From positions 42,541 through 106,540 of the forward strand of contig JARYGU010000020.1 in the NCBI GenBank assembly GCA_033795365.1: a stretch of DNA of 64,000 nt, read 5' to 3'. Below are positions 32,380 to 40,024 of this stretch, piece by piece. Each line of letters opens with the position of its first letter. The stretch's first letter is position 1. The notes beneath the pieces were generated by a model, which saw only the letters and a list, made by a program, of their open reading frames with translations, ran no database searches and was not told the DNA's origin. This DNA is from JARYGU01 sp033795365 (lineage in GTDB: Bacteria > Pseudomonadota > Alphaproteobacteria > Rhizobiales > Rhizobiaceae). The translations under genes and the position numbers were made by a program.

Positions 32380-32422
32380 TTCCCACCACGGGAAACGCGC
32401 GGGACTTTTCCCGGCGCGGGAA
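32380..32422 (+). promoter_or_regulatory. Twin TTCCC-N5-GGGAA palindromes before the CII-like gene
   Basis: Two 15-bp palindromes, TTCCC-ACCAC-GGGAA (32380-32394) and TTCCC-GGCGC-GGGAA (32408-32422), start 28 bases apart, 24 bases before the next gene. They are unrelated to the repressor operators, so a second DNA-binding protein, possibly the product of the next gene, is expected to use them. Confidence 0.6.
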
Positions 32423-32445
32423 TTTCATTGTCTGGAGACTGGAAC

Positions 32446-32946
32446 ATGCAGGACACCTTGACCAATGCCTGGTTCTACCAGCTCAAGGCGGCAAACCGCC
32501 TGCTGATCAAGAAGAACGGTGGGATCGAGGCCGCCGCCGACATCTGCTCGCTCTCGAAAAGCCAGATTGGCCGCTGCAACAATGATGGCGATACCGAGCT
32601 CTTGCCCGTTCCGGCGGTGCTGCGCCTGGAGGCAGAATGCGGCGATCCCTGCGTCACGCGGGCGATGGCCGCGCTTCACGGGCGCAAACTCTCGGAAAAC
32701 ACGCCCGGCGATCCGGACGGCGCCTGCCTGATGCATGAGAACGCCGAACTGCACTCCCGCTTCGCGACCTATGTCCGCAATGCGGCAATCGCGCTTTCCG
32801 ATCTCAATTGCAGCCCCGCCGAATCCGCCCAGGCGATCAAGGACCTGCAGGCCGTCAACGAGCAGGCCACCGAGCTGATCCGCATCCATGCCGCCGCGCG
32901 GGCGGCCGGCGGCGCGGCGATCGTGCCGATCAAGCGGGAAGGCTGA
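32446..32946 (+). CDS. CII-like phage transcriptional regulator
   Basis: A 166-residue protein with an N-terminal HTH region (AANRLLIKKNGGIEAAADIC then SLSKSQIGRCNND) and a helical C-terminal half that likely mediates oligomerisation (SPAESAQAIKDLQAVNEQAT). Similar proteins in rhizobial prophages are called CII-type regulators. GGAG lies before ATG 32446. Twin palindromes upstream suggest autoregulation. It begins a compact rightward run of early genes. Confidence 0.65.
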   Translation: MQDTLTNAWFYQLKAANRLLIKKNGGIEAAADICSLSKSQIGRCNNDGDTELLPVPAVLRLEAECGDPCVTRAMAALHGRKLSENTPGDPDGACLMHENAELHSRFATYVRNAAIALSDLNCSPAESAQAIKDLQAVNEQATELIRIHAAARAAGGAAIVPIKREG

Positions 32947-32952
32947 TCCGTG

Positions 32953-33177
32953 ATGCCTTCCACCCTCGATATCAAACTTTCCGGCGAAGCGCGGGCTTTC
33001 CTGCGCCTCGTCAAGCGGTGCGGCGGCCGCTTTTTTCTCGACACGCCGCTGCAGCGGCGGCTGGCGCGAGAATGCATCGCCGCCGGCGCGATGGCCTATG
33101 CGCCTGACGACAGCCGCTGCGTCAGCCTGACGGGGAAGGGCAACGCCTATCTCGACCGGATGATGAGGGCGCACTGA
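32953..33177 (+). CDS. 74-residue phage protein, unknown
   Basis: Contains IKLSGEARAFLRLVKRCGGR and a winged-helix-like end (DDSRCVSLTGKGNAYLDRMM). An adjacent GTG at 32950 is an alternative start. It overlaps the next open frame by one base (TGATG). Confidence 0.6.
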   Translation: MPSTLDIKLSGEARAFLRLVKRCGGRFFLDTPLQRRLARECIAAGAMAYAPDDSRCVSLTGKGNAYLDRMMRAH

Positions 33178-33227
33178 TGGACCGTCCTTCCTCCTCCTTC
33201 ACCACTGATTTCAACAGGAGTGCCGAC

Positions 33228-33914
33228 ATGGCCGCCATGGATGACGCATCGCGCCCGGCCGGGCGCAACAGCATTTCGGGTCAACAGCTTCTATCCTTTC
33301 TCGAGCGGATCGAGCGGGTGCGCGAGGAGAAGAAGCAGCTCGCCGAGGACGAGAAGCTGATCTTCGCCGAAGCAAATGCAATGGGTTTCCATCCGGCGAC
33401 CATGCGCACGGTGCTGAAGCGCAGGGCCGCAAGGCCTGCCGATCTCGAGGAGGCGGAAGCGCAGCTCGACATGTATCTGCATGCTGTCGGCATGGCCAAG
33501 GAGGCGCCGCTTTTCCGGGCCGTCGGAATGATGAATGTCGATATCGCCATGCGCGAGCAGGTGATCGAAGGGCTGAAACAGCTCGTGCCCGCGCAGGGCG
33601 AGATCATCCTGAAGGTTGGCAGCCAGCCGGTGCGGCTCTGGCGTGATGACAGGGGCGTGGCGCAGGTGGAGGATTATCACGAGAAGCCGGTTCCGTCGGC
33701 CCGCCCCGGCACGGGCTCGTCGATGCCGCCGCGCCACGAACGCGAGGTGCCGGATGTCGACGAGGCGGGCGCCTTTGCGCTGGGGCAGCAGGCCTATCAT
33801 GCAAACCAGCCGATTACCTCCAATCCCTTTCCCTGGAACGACAAGCGGCGGCCGCAATTCGACGCAGGATGGCGCGATGCTTCCGGTTCGGACGGTATGG
33901 GGCCGGAGACATGA
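33228..33914 (+). CDS. GapR-like (DUF2312) protein with RMF-like C-terminal domain
   Basis: A 228-residue protein. Residues 15-70 (SISGQQLLSFLERIERVREE then KKQLAEDEKLIFAEANAMGF) match DUF2312, the fold of GapR, a nucleoid protein that clamps over-twisted DNA ahead of forks. The last 45 residues (AFALGQQAYHANQPITSNPF then PWNDKRRPQFDAGWRDA) match the ribosome-modulation-factor-like motif common in phage proteins. The ATG at 33228 has CAGGAG; an earlier ATG at 33177 is possible. GapR itself is about 90 residues, so this is an unusual extension. It is coupled to the AAA gene by ATGA. Confidence 0.8.
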   Translation: MAAMDDASRPAGRNSISGQQLLSFLERIERVREEKKQLAEDEKLIFAEANAMGFHPATMRTVLKRRAARPADLEEAEAQLDMYLHAVGMAKEAPLFRAVGMMNVDIAMREQVIEGLKQLVPAQGEIILKVGSQPVRLWRDDRGVAQVEDYHEKPVPSARPGTGSSMPPRHEREVPDVDEAGAFALGQQAYHANQPITSNPFPWNDKRRPQFDAGWRDASGSDGMGPET

Positions 33915-34870
33915 AACGCCGGCGCGAAATCACCGATCTTTCCGGCTTCGGGACGATTCTGATGCCGGAAGAAGCGCAGGAGCCGATCCTTGCCAAGCCT
34001 GTGCGCTCGGCGCTGATGGAATGGCTGACGGAAATATGGGCGACCGACGAATTGAAAGACGTCGGCCTGAAGCCGCGCATGCGGGCAATCTTCCACGGGG
34101 CTCCGGGAACCGGCAAGACGACGCTCGCGCATCATCTCGCCGCGCGGCTCGGCCTGCCGATGCTGGTCGTCAGGGCCGAGAAGCTCCAGTCACAGTATAT
34201 CAGCGAAAGCGGAGTTCTGGTTGGCCGGCTGTTCGACATGATCGCCGATACAGAGCAGCCGCTTTTCCTGTTCTTTGACGAATTCGATTCCATCGCCGCG
34301 AAGCGGATGAACGGCGGGCGCAACGAAGTTGGAGAGCAGGACCATAATCATACGGTCAATGTGCTTCTCGCCAATTTCGACCGTTACGATGGCTTCATCG
34401 TCGCGGCCACCAACTTCGGCGACCGCGTCGACCAGGCGCTCTGGCGGCGTTTTGAAATCCAGATCGAACTCGCGCTTCCCGGCGACGGAGAGCGCCGGCG
34501 CATCCTGGAGCGTTATCTTGCTCCATTCGTGCTGCCCGAGCGCAGCCTTTCGCTGCTTTCCGATGCGCTTGAAACCGCAAGCCCTGCGCTGATGCGTTCG
34601 CTTGCCGAACACCTGAAGCGCCAGCTCGTCGTAGGACCGAAGGCGGGATGGGAAATGACGCGCGAGGCTGTGATGTCGCGGCTCATCGCTTCCGTGCGGC
34701 CACATCCGGACCTCGGGCTTCCGCGGCTGTGGAGCCATGGCGCCAACGATCTTGGTGTGCTGAGCATGCCTTGGCCTCTTGAGCGGTCACTCTCTGACTA
34801 TCCGGCCGACGCGCCGGAGGCTATGGGCGAAACTGTTGTGACGCTGCGACCGAAAGGGGCAAGGCCATGA
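33911..34870 (+). CDS. AAA-type ATPase
   Basis: A 319-residue protein with Walker A GAPGTGKTTLAHHLA, Walker B LFLFFDEFDS, a sensor segment FIVAATNFGDRVDQALWRRF with an Arg finger, and a C-terminal lid. It resembles the single-domain FtsH/CDC48-like ATPases of mobile elements without a protease part. It is coupled by ATGA to both the GapR-like gene and the ParB/methyltransferase gene, suggesting joint action on DNA or nucleoprotein complexes. Confidence 0.85.
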   Translation: MKRRREITDLSGFGTILMPEEAQEPILAKPVRSALMEWLTEIWATDELKDVGLKPRMRAIFHGAPGTGKTTLAHHLAARLGLPMLVVRAEKLQSQYISESGVLVGRLFDMIADTEQPLFLFFDEFDSIAAKRMNGGRNEVGEQDHNHTVNVLLANFDRYDGFIVAATNFGDRVDQALWRRFEIQIELALPGDGERRRILERYLAPFVLPERSLSLLSDALETASPALMRSLAEHLKRQLVVGPKAGWEMTREAVMSRLIASVRPHPDLGLPRLWSHGANDLGVLSMPWPLERSLSDYPADAPEAMGETVVTLRPKGARP

Positions 34871-36300
34871 CCGTGTCACTCGCGCAGATCGGTGATGGGC
34901 AGCGGCGCATCCTTTGCGAAGCCGTCGACAAGGGCGCGGTCTGCTGCGATGGCGACGGCGAACGGGCGAAGGCGCGGGCGCTGAACGGCAAGGGGCTGCT
35001 TTCGCGCGATCCGAAGGACGGGTTCACGTTCTATCCGACGGAAAAGGGCAGGGAAGTGCATTCTCTGCTGACTGCCGCGGCAGCTGCCAACGCAGATACG
35101 GTACCGACGCCTTCTGTCCCTCCGCGTCTTGCGCATCATCCGATCGCCACGCTTTTCCCGATGCTCTCCCCGCAGGAACTGGAGGAACTGGCGGAAGACA
35201 TCCGGCTGCGCGGACAGGAGGAGCCGGTTTGGGTTCTCGACGGGCAGATCCTCGACGGGCGCAACCGCGACGCGGCCTGCGCGCTCATCGGTATTGATCC
35301 GTGGACGAAGGATTACGAGGGCAACGATCCGCTCGGCTTCGTGTTGTCGTTGAACCTTCGGCGCCGGCATCTGACGGAAAGCCAGCGGGCCATGGTCGCG
35401 GCGCGGCTCGTCGACTGGGAGCGGGGTATAAACCAGACGACGGCCGGGGATGCAAATTTGCACGCCCGCGAGGCAGGGCGTCGGCTTTCGATTTCCGAGC
35501 GGGCGGTCAAAGCGGCGAAGCGGGTGCGCGACCACGGGATTGATGCGCTTTCCGATGCGATCCGCGACGGTCGGATTTCGGTGCATACCGGCGAGGCGAT
35601 CAGTCATCTGGAGCGCCAGGCGCAGGAAGAGGTTCTGCGCGCCGAGGAAAAGGAGATCATCGCCCGGGCGAAGAAGATCCGCGAGGAGCGCCAGAAAATC
35701 CGGCATGCGGTTCGTCTCACGCATATGGCGCATGTCGTAGAGGCCGGCGAAGCCTCGGCCGGCCAGATCGGAACGAAATATCCGATCATCTATGCCGATC
35801 CGCCATGGAAGTTCGGCGTGCATTCCGAGGTGACGGGCCGGGAGAAGAGCGCGGAAAATCACTATCCAACGATGACGACGGATGCGATCCGGGCGCTGTT
35901 CTCGCAGATCGGAGAACCCGCGAAACATGACGCCGTGCTCTTTCTCTGGGCGACGAACCCGATGCTGCCGGACGCGCTCAGCGTCATGGCCGCGTGGGGC
36001 TTTTCCTATGTGCATCACTGGATATGGGACAAGCAGGTGGCCGGCACGGGCTATTGGGGGCGCGACCGGCACGAGCTCCTGCTGATCGGACGGCGCGGCG
36101 ATGTTGCCGCGCCTCTGCCGGGCTCGCAGCCGGAAACGGTCCATTGCGAGCGCAAGGGGCGGCACAGCGCCAAGCCAGATTTCTTTGCTGAGACGATAGA
36201 GCGGCTTTATCCCGATATGCCGCGGCTGGAAATGTTCTGCCGCACCCCTCGGCCTGGCTGGGACGCATGGGGTTTTGAGGCGGAAGGCGAGCCGCCATGA
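34867..36300 (+). CDS. ParB-like domain fused to MT-A70-type DNA methyltransferase
   Basis: A 477-residue protein in three parts. A short N-terminal winged-helix-like domain (about 1-70) is followed by a ParB/Srx-like domain (about 85-190, with LSPQELEELAEDIRLRGQEE and LDGRNRDAACALIG) and an HTH/coiled region (to about 300). A C-terminal MT-A70 domain carries DPPW (about residue 312), which in this family marks N6-adenine methylation using S-adenosylmethionine. Phages use such fusions to mark or protect DNA. It is coupled to neighbours by ATGA. Confidence 0.88.
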   Translation: MTVSLAQIGDGQRRILCEAVDKGAVCCDGDGERAKARALNGKGLLSRDPKDGFTFYPTEKGREVHSLLTAAAAANADTVPTPSVPPRLAHHPIATLFPMLSPQELEELAEDIRLRGQEEPVWVLDGQILDGRNRDAACALIGIDPWTKDYEGNDPLGFVLSLNLRRRHLTESQRAMVAARLVDWERGINQTTAGDANLHAREAGRRLSISERAVKAAKRVRDHGIDALSDAIRDGRISVHTGEAISHLERQAQEEVLRAEEKEIIARAKKIREERQKIRHAVRLTHMAHVVEAGEASAGQIGTKYPIIYADPPWKFGVHSEVTGREKSAENHYPTMTTDAIRALFSQIGEPAKHDAVLFLWATNPMLPDALSVMAAWGFSYVHHWIWDKQVAGTGYWGRDRHELLLIGRRGDVAAPLPGSQPETVHCERKGRHSAKPDFFAETIERLYPDMPRLEMFCRTPRPGWDAWGFEAEGEPP

Positions 36301-36593
36301 CCGGCGCCAATCCGATCATCGAGGAGCTAGGCCGGATGGCGAGCGACCGGGAGCGGGCGGAATGGCTGCTGACGTGCCCGCTCTATTTCTTCGTTTCCGA
36401 ATACGAGGCCCTGCGGGTGGCGCTGCTTTCCAGCCGTTTCCGGGCAGGGCTCGACTACGTCAATCACGAACGCGCGGGACTGATGGCCCGGCGGCTGCCT
36501 GACGGGCTGCTGCCGCAGGGGCCGATGCTTTCCGTGCACATGGCGCGGCTCGATCTGGCGATCGCCGTGCGTAGGCAGAAGGAGGATTCCTGA
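36297..36593 (+). CDS. 98-residue phage protein, unknown
   Basis: Helical and slightly basic (IEELGRMASDRERAEWLLTC; FRAGLDYVNHERAGLMARRL). Coupled by ATGA to the methyltransferase gene and by overlap to the next. No family recognised. Confidence 0.65.
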   Translation: MTGANPIIEELGRMASDRERAEWLLTCPLYFFVSEYEALRVALLSSRFRAGLDYVNHERAGLMARRLPDGLLPQGPMLSVHMARLDLAIAVRRQKEDS

Positions 36594-36787
36594 TGAGACA
36601 AATGCGGCGTCCATTTCGCATGCTTACCGCGAACGAAGCGGAGATCTGCCTTGAGCTGTGGTCTACCCGACGTTTCGACACCTATGACATAGCCCGGCTT
36701 CTATGTGTTGGCGAGGATGCCGTCGCTCGGACTATTCAGGCGTCCCGCGACGTCGCTCGGATGATGTTTAGGGAGGCAGCGGAGTGA
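36593..36787 (+). CDS. 64-residue HTH-like phage protein
   Basis: MLTANEAEICLELWSTRRFD followed by TYDIARLLCVGEDAVARTIQ resembles a GcrA/sigma-like HTH used in small phage regulators. The last rightward gene before the antisense pair. Confidence 0.6.
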   Translation: MRQMRRPFRMLTANEAEICLELWSTRRFDTYDIARLLCVGEDAVARTIQASRDVARMMFREAAE

Positions 36788-36789
36788 TG

Positions 36790-37044
36790 TCAGCTCTGAA
36801 CCATAACCCCGGCCTCGCGCGCGGCTGCGATGAAGGCGAGGCGGGAGAGGCCAGCCGGGCAGCGACCTTCCAGCGCACGGGCACATATGGCGAGCGCACG
36901 CTGATAGGCACGGCCATAGGTGACCGGCCATTTTTCGGCGAGAAGGGCAGCGGCTTTTACGGCACTGTCGACGATCTGTGTTTTCGGCATTCCCGGTATC
37001 AGGACCGTCAAACGGCGGTCCCAGGCGGTGTTCCTCATTTCCAA
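36790..37044 (-). CDS. DUF982 protein, opposite strand
   Basis: An 84-residue protein with the DUF982 pattern, small proteins common on rhizobial chromosomes and plasmids: VDSAVKAAALLAEKWPVTYG, AYQRALAICARALEGRCPAG, SRLAFIAAAREAGVMV. It is antisense within the rightward early region, with its stop two bases from the stop of the HTH-like gene. An insertion from the host pool is likely. Confidence 0.7.
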   Translation of the reverse strand: MEMRNTAWDRRLTVLIPGMPKTQIVDSAVKAAALLAEKWPVTYGRAYQRALAICARALEGRCPAGLSRLAFIAAAREAGVMVQS

Positions 37045-37146
37045 TGCTCCTCACGAAATGCGCGCCTAAACGCCGATGCCCCTGATTCGGTTCCCGGCAG
37101 AATTTTCGATTTTCATGACAGGAATGAGTCCGGCTTCGATCAATCT

Positions 37147-37401
37147 TCAGGGTTGCTCCATCGACTTGAAGCTGACGTCAATGCGTTCACGCCACCGGGA
37201 GATCACATTGCACCGAACGCGCCGCGATGGCGGGACGATGGTTTCGAAACTGGTCCTTATATCGAACATGAACGGTCGGTGAAATGCGCCGCCAGTAGCC
37301 CCGAACTCAAGCAGGACGGCAGAACCGACATAGCGGCCCCCCTCAAAAATGGGGACGATTTCGAAGCATGGAGTTCGTGTTTTCCCATTGTGTTTACGCA
37401 T
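37147..37401 (-). CDS. 84-residue protein, possibly PilZ-like, opposite strand
   Basis: Contains PCFEIVPIFEGGRYVGSAVL and a terminal VRCNVISRWRERIDVSFKSM, the shape of the last strands of PilZ-type domains, but the RxxxR c-di-GMP motif is not obvious. Follows the DUF982 gene on the same strand, so the two may be one inserted unit. GC is lower than in the flanking phage genes. Confidence 0.5.
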   Translation of the reverse strand: MRKHNGKTRTPCFEIVPIFEGGRYVGSAVLLEFGATGGAFHRPFMFDIRTSFETIVPPSRRVRCNVISRWRERIDVSFKSMEQP

Positions 37402-37538
37402 AAGACGCCGCTCGCTCCTATCGACGGGCGGGCTTTAGCAGGTGCGAGCGTGTCCGATAATACGCAACTTGGCGTAGTGGTAGGGGTATCTGGCGGTATA
37501 GATGCGGAAATTCTGCTTTTCGCGCGGGGGGCGGAGGA

Positions 37539-38795
37539 GTGAGTCAGGAATCGACGATCCGGCGCGGTGTTCGCAACGCGCGCTATGCGGCGATCCCGAA
37601 CCATGTGTTTGAGGATTCCCGGCTCTCCATGGAGGCGCGTTGGCTGCTCAGCTATCTGCTTTCGAAACCGGACAACTGGACGGTCGTTATCGGCGATATC
37701 ATCAAGAAGGGAAATTGCGGGCGCGACAAGGCCCGCAAGATGATCGCCGAGCTTGTCGAGCATGGTTATGCCGAGCGGGAGCAGCAGCGCGCGGACGGCA
37801 AGTTCGGATCGTCCGTTCTTGTCATCTTCGACGAGCCGCGAGACGCGCAAAGCTCTGAAAACGCGGGTGGAAGCGAAAGTGTTGCATTTTTACCGCAGAC
37901 GGATTTGCCGGCGACGGCATTGCCGTCGCCGGTTTTGCCGTCGCCGGTAAAATCGGCACTTAGTAATAACTCAGGTTTAGAAAATACTGATTGTCAGAAT
38001 CCGAGAGAGGGCGGGCGCGAGGCGCGGCAAGAGGGCGCAAGGGCCGATGGCGACGAGCCGGAGGAAAGCCCTGCCGCGATCGAGCGGGCATTCTGGCGGC
38101 TGGTGAAGAACTGGCCGGATTTCGACGGGATGCCGAAGGAGCCCGCCAAGGCGCCATGGTTTGCGCTTTCGCGCGACGAGCGGCGCGAGGCGCTGGAGCG
38201 GATGGCGGAATGGAAGGCGGCGCTGAAGCGGCAGCGCAAGAGCTATGTGCCGGCGCCGTCCACCTATCTGCGGGAAAAGCTCTGGCAGGATATTCCGGCC
38301 GCTCCAGCCAAGCCGGAGGGGCCGAAGCTCGCCGCATCCTACGGAAAGCTCTGGATGTCGGAAGCGCTGGCCGATCTCCTGCGCAAACCCTATGGGCAGG
38401 TGGCGGGCCTGACGGCGTTCGAGCGAACCATGGTGGAAACCGGCAGGGCGACTGCCGAAGGCCTGATGCGCGAGAAGATCCGCAAGGCCGGGTGGCCGCT
38501 TGCCAACACGATGATGGAGCGGGCGCGGGAGCGGAAGGGATATCCCTGCCGTGCGGAGCTGTTGCCGCTCGCCGAAGGTTTTCACCAGGCGCAGCGCACA
38601 GGCGAGCTCTTCGCCGCATGGAAGCGCGAATTCCATCGGCGCGGTTGGCCCTTCCCCGGCGAGACGCCGGAGTGGGTCTATTTCCCGCCCGTAGCGGAAG
38701 GCTGGGAGGGCGACCCGGACGGCGCAGTGAGGACGGCCATCGACGATTTTGCGGAACGTTTGAGAGAGGTCAGGGGCGATGACGATGCAGCATAA
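37539..38795 (+). CDS. HTH-containing phage protein, probable replication initiator
   Basis: A 418-residue protein from GTG 37539. An N-terminal winged helix (about 15-95: YAAIPNHVFEDSRLSMEARW, LLSYLLSKPDNWTVVIGDII, GRDKARKMIAELVEHGYAER) of lambda O/DnaD-like phage replication proteins is followed by a Pro-rich linker with a DNA repeat (LPSPVLPSPV) and a long helical C-terminal domain. Iterons for an origin often lie in such genes; the linker repeat is a candidate but is short. Confidence 0.7.
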   Translation: MSQESTIRRGVRNARYAAIPNHVFEDSRLSMEARWLLSYLLSKPDNWTVVIGDIIKKGNCGRDKARKMIAELVEHGYAEREQQRADGKFGSSVLVIFDEPRDAQSSENAGGSESVAFLPQTDLPATALPSPVLPSPVKSALSNNSGLENTDCQNPREGGREARQEGARADGDEPEESPAAIERAFWRLVKNWPDFDGMPKEPAKAPWFALSRDERREALERMAEWKAALKRQRKSYVPAPSTYLREKLWQDIPAAPAKPEGPKLAASYGKLWMSEALADLLRKPYGQVAGLTAFERTMVETGRATAEGLMREKIRKAGWPLANTMMERARERKGYPCRAELLPLAEGFHQAQRTGELFAAWKREFHRRGWPFPGETPEWVYFPPVAEGWEGDPDGAVRTAIDDFAERLREVRGDDDAA

Positions 38796-39465
38796 GCGCG
38801 GAACCTTCGGCGAGGTGGCTGCTATCGAGATCCGGCCCTATTGCGACTACAAGCAGGATAAGGCGATCCGCGAGCGGCGAATCGCGGTGACGCATTTGTC
38901 GATGGCGTCCAAGAGCGTTGTCGAGCGAATCAGCGGCGATTATCCGGAGATGAAACCGGGATGGTATTGTCTTCGGGTGATGACCGGGCGGGAAATGGCT
39001 GTGGAAAAATGCCTTGGCGAAGCCGGCGTGGAAGTGCTTGTGGTGCGGTCGAATCCGTATCGGGTGGTTTGCAGAGGGAGGGTGAAAGAGGTTTCTGCGG
39101 CACCCGTCATTACCGGTTACGTGCTGGTCCACTGCCTGCCCATCGCGGCCGCGATAGCCGGTCTCCTATCGGTCAATGACGTTATCGAAATCGTTGGCGG
39201 CCCTATGAACCCGTATCGCGCGAATGAGGAAGAAATAGCCAAATTCAAAGACTTGGCTAATCGGGGAAAGTACGACCATCGCAAAGCCGAGAAAGTGAAG
39301 TTCATGGTAGGCGAGCATGTGCGCGTCTGCGACGGGCCGTTCGCTTCGTTCCCCGGTGTCGTGACAGCGATCGACGAAAAGCTCTTCCGTATCTCGGTCG
39401 AGGTGAATATCTTCGGTCGGGCAACGCCGGTCGAACTTGACCTTGCGCAGATCGAAAAAGTGTGA
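38779..39465 (+). CDS. NusG-like transcription factor (putative late antiterminator)
   Basis: A 228-residue protein. After about 55 extra N-terminal residues there is a NusG NTD (PGWYCLRVMTGREMAVEKCL, GYVLVHCLPI) and a C-terminal KOW domain (FMVGEHVRVCDGPFASFPGV). Host NusG is about 176 residues and is encoded near rplK, so this is a specialised paralogue of the RfaH/LoaP kind. It overlaps the replication gene and precedes the late operon, the place of lambda Q. Late-gene antitermination is inferred from position. Confidence 0.8.
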   Translation: MTMQHKRGTFGEVAAIEIRPYCDYKQDKAIRERRIAVTHLSMASKSVVERISGDYPEMKPGWYCLRVMTGREMAVEKCLGEAGVEVLVVRSNPYRVVCRGRVKEVSAAPVITGYVLVHCLPIAAAIAGLLSVNDVIEIVGGPMNPYRANEEEIAKFKDLANRGKYDHRKAEKVKFMVGEHVRVCDGPFASFPGVVTAIDEKLFRISVEVNIFGRATPVELDLAQIEKV

Positions 39466-39662
39466 GTATGAATCCGGTCACGGATGATCCTGGATCCCAT
39501 GTGTGGGCTTTTGAGTTGATGGCTTGACCATCAGCGAACGAGGGAAACCTCGGAGTTGCTTACCGGCAGGACCCCGCCCTGACAGCCTACCTCGTGAGGC
39601 ATCGATTCAGGGCCAGTGCGCAAGCTATGTCTGCATGACAGCAAAGCCAACTGGTGCCGCGA
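39466..39662 (+). other. Gap before the late genes
   Basis: About 200 bases with no good coding frame. It may hold the late promoter or a site read by the NusG-like protein. Short inverted repeats (GAGGGAAACCTC at 39540-39551) are visible. Confidence 0.4.
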
Positions 39663-39926
39663 ATGGAATATGCAATCGGTATCGCTGTGGCACTTGTAAT
39701 CGGCTTAGGGGTTTATTTCAGCCTGGCACGGCTTCTCGGTCGCAAACTGGCCTCTGTCGAGGGTCTGTCTACAGTCGAGCAGCGCTTCCGGAACGTCTAT
39801 GCGATTATGGATGAAAGTCGACGCCAGTCGATTATTCGTTATTACATGGAAAAATATGAATGCAGTCGCGAGGAAGCGATGCGCAGGGCCGTCGAAGAAC
39901 GCGAGCGTGATACTAGCCGCTGGTAG
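39663..39926 (+). CDS. Small membrane-anchored phage protein
   Basis: An 87-residue protein with an N-terminal transmembrane helix (YAIGIAVALVIGLGVYFSLA) and a charged cytoplasmic helix (SRRQSIIRYYMEKYECSREE). GTG 39654 is an alternative start. The position at the start of the late region would suit a lysis or spanin-like role, but the sequence does not show it. Confidence 0.6.
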   Translation: MEYAIGIAVALVIGLGVYFSLARLLGRKLASVEGLSTVEQRFRNVYAIMDESRRQSIIRYYMEKYECSREEAMRRAVEERERDTSRW

Positions 39927-40024
39927 CCCGGAGAACGACACCAACTGCGTCTAACGTATTCGCATTGAAGTAGCGAGCCGCTGATGCCCTCCCAGGCTAC
40001 AGTCGCTTTCACTCGGGAAATGCA

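Noticed and set aside
36784..37542. 252-codon plus-strand frame across the antisense pair
   Set aside because: Its composition is gene-unlike and the minus strand carries a DUF982 pattern and a second coherent small protein over the same bases.
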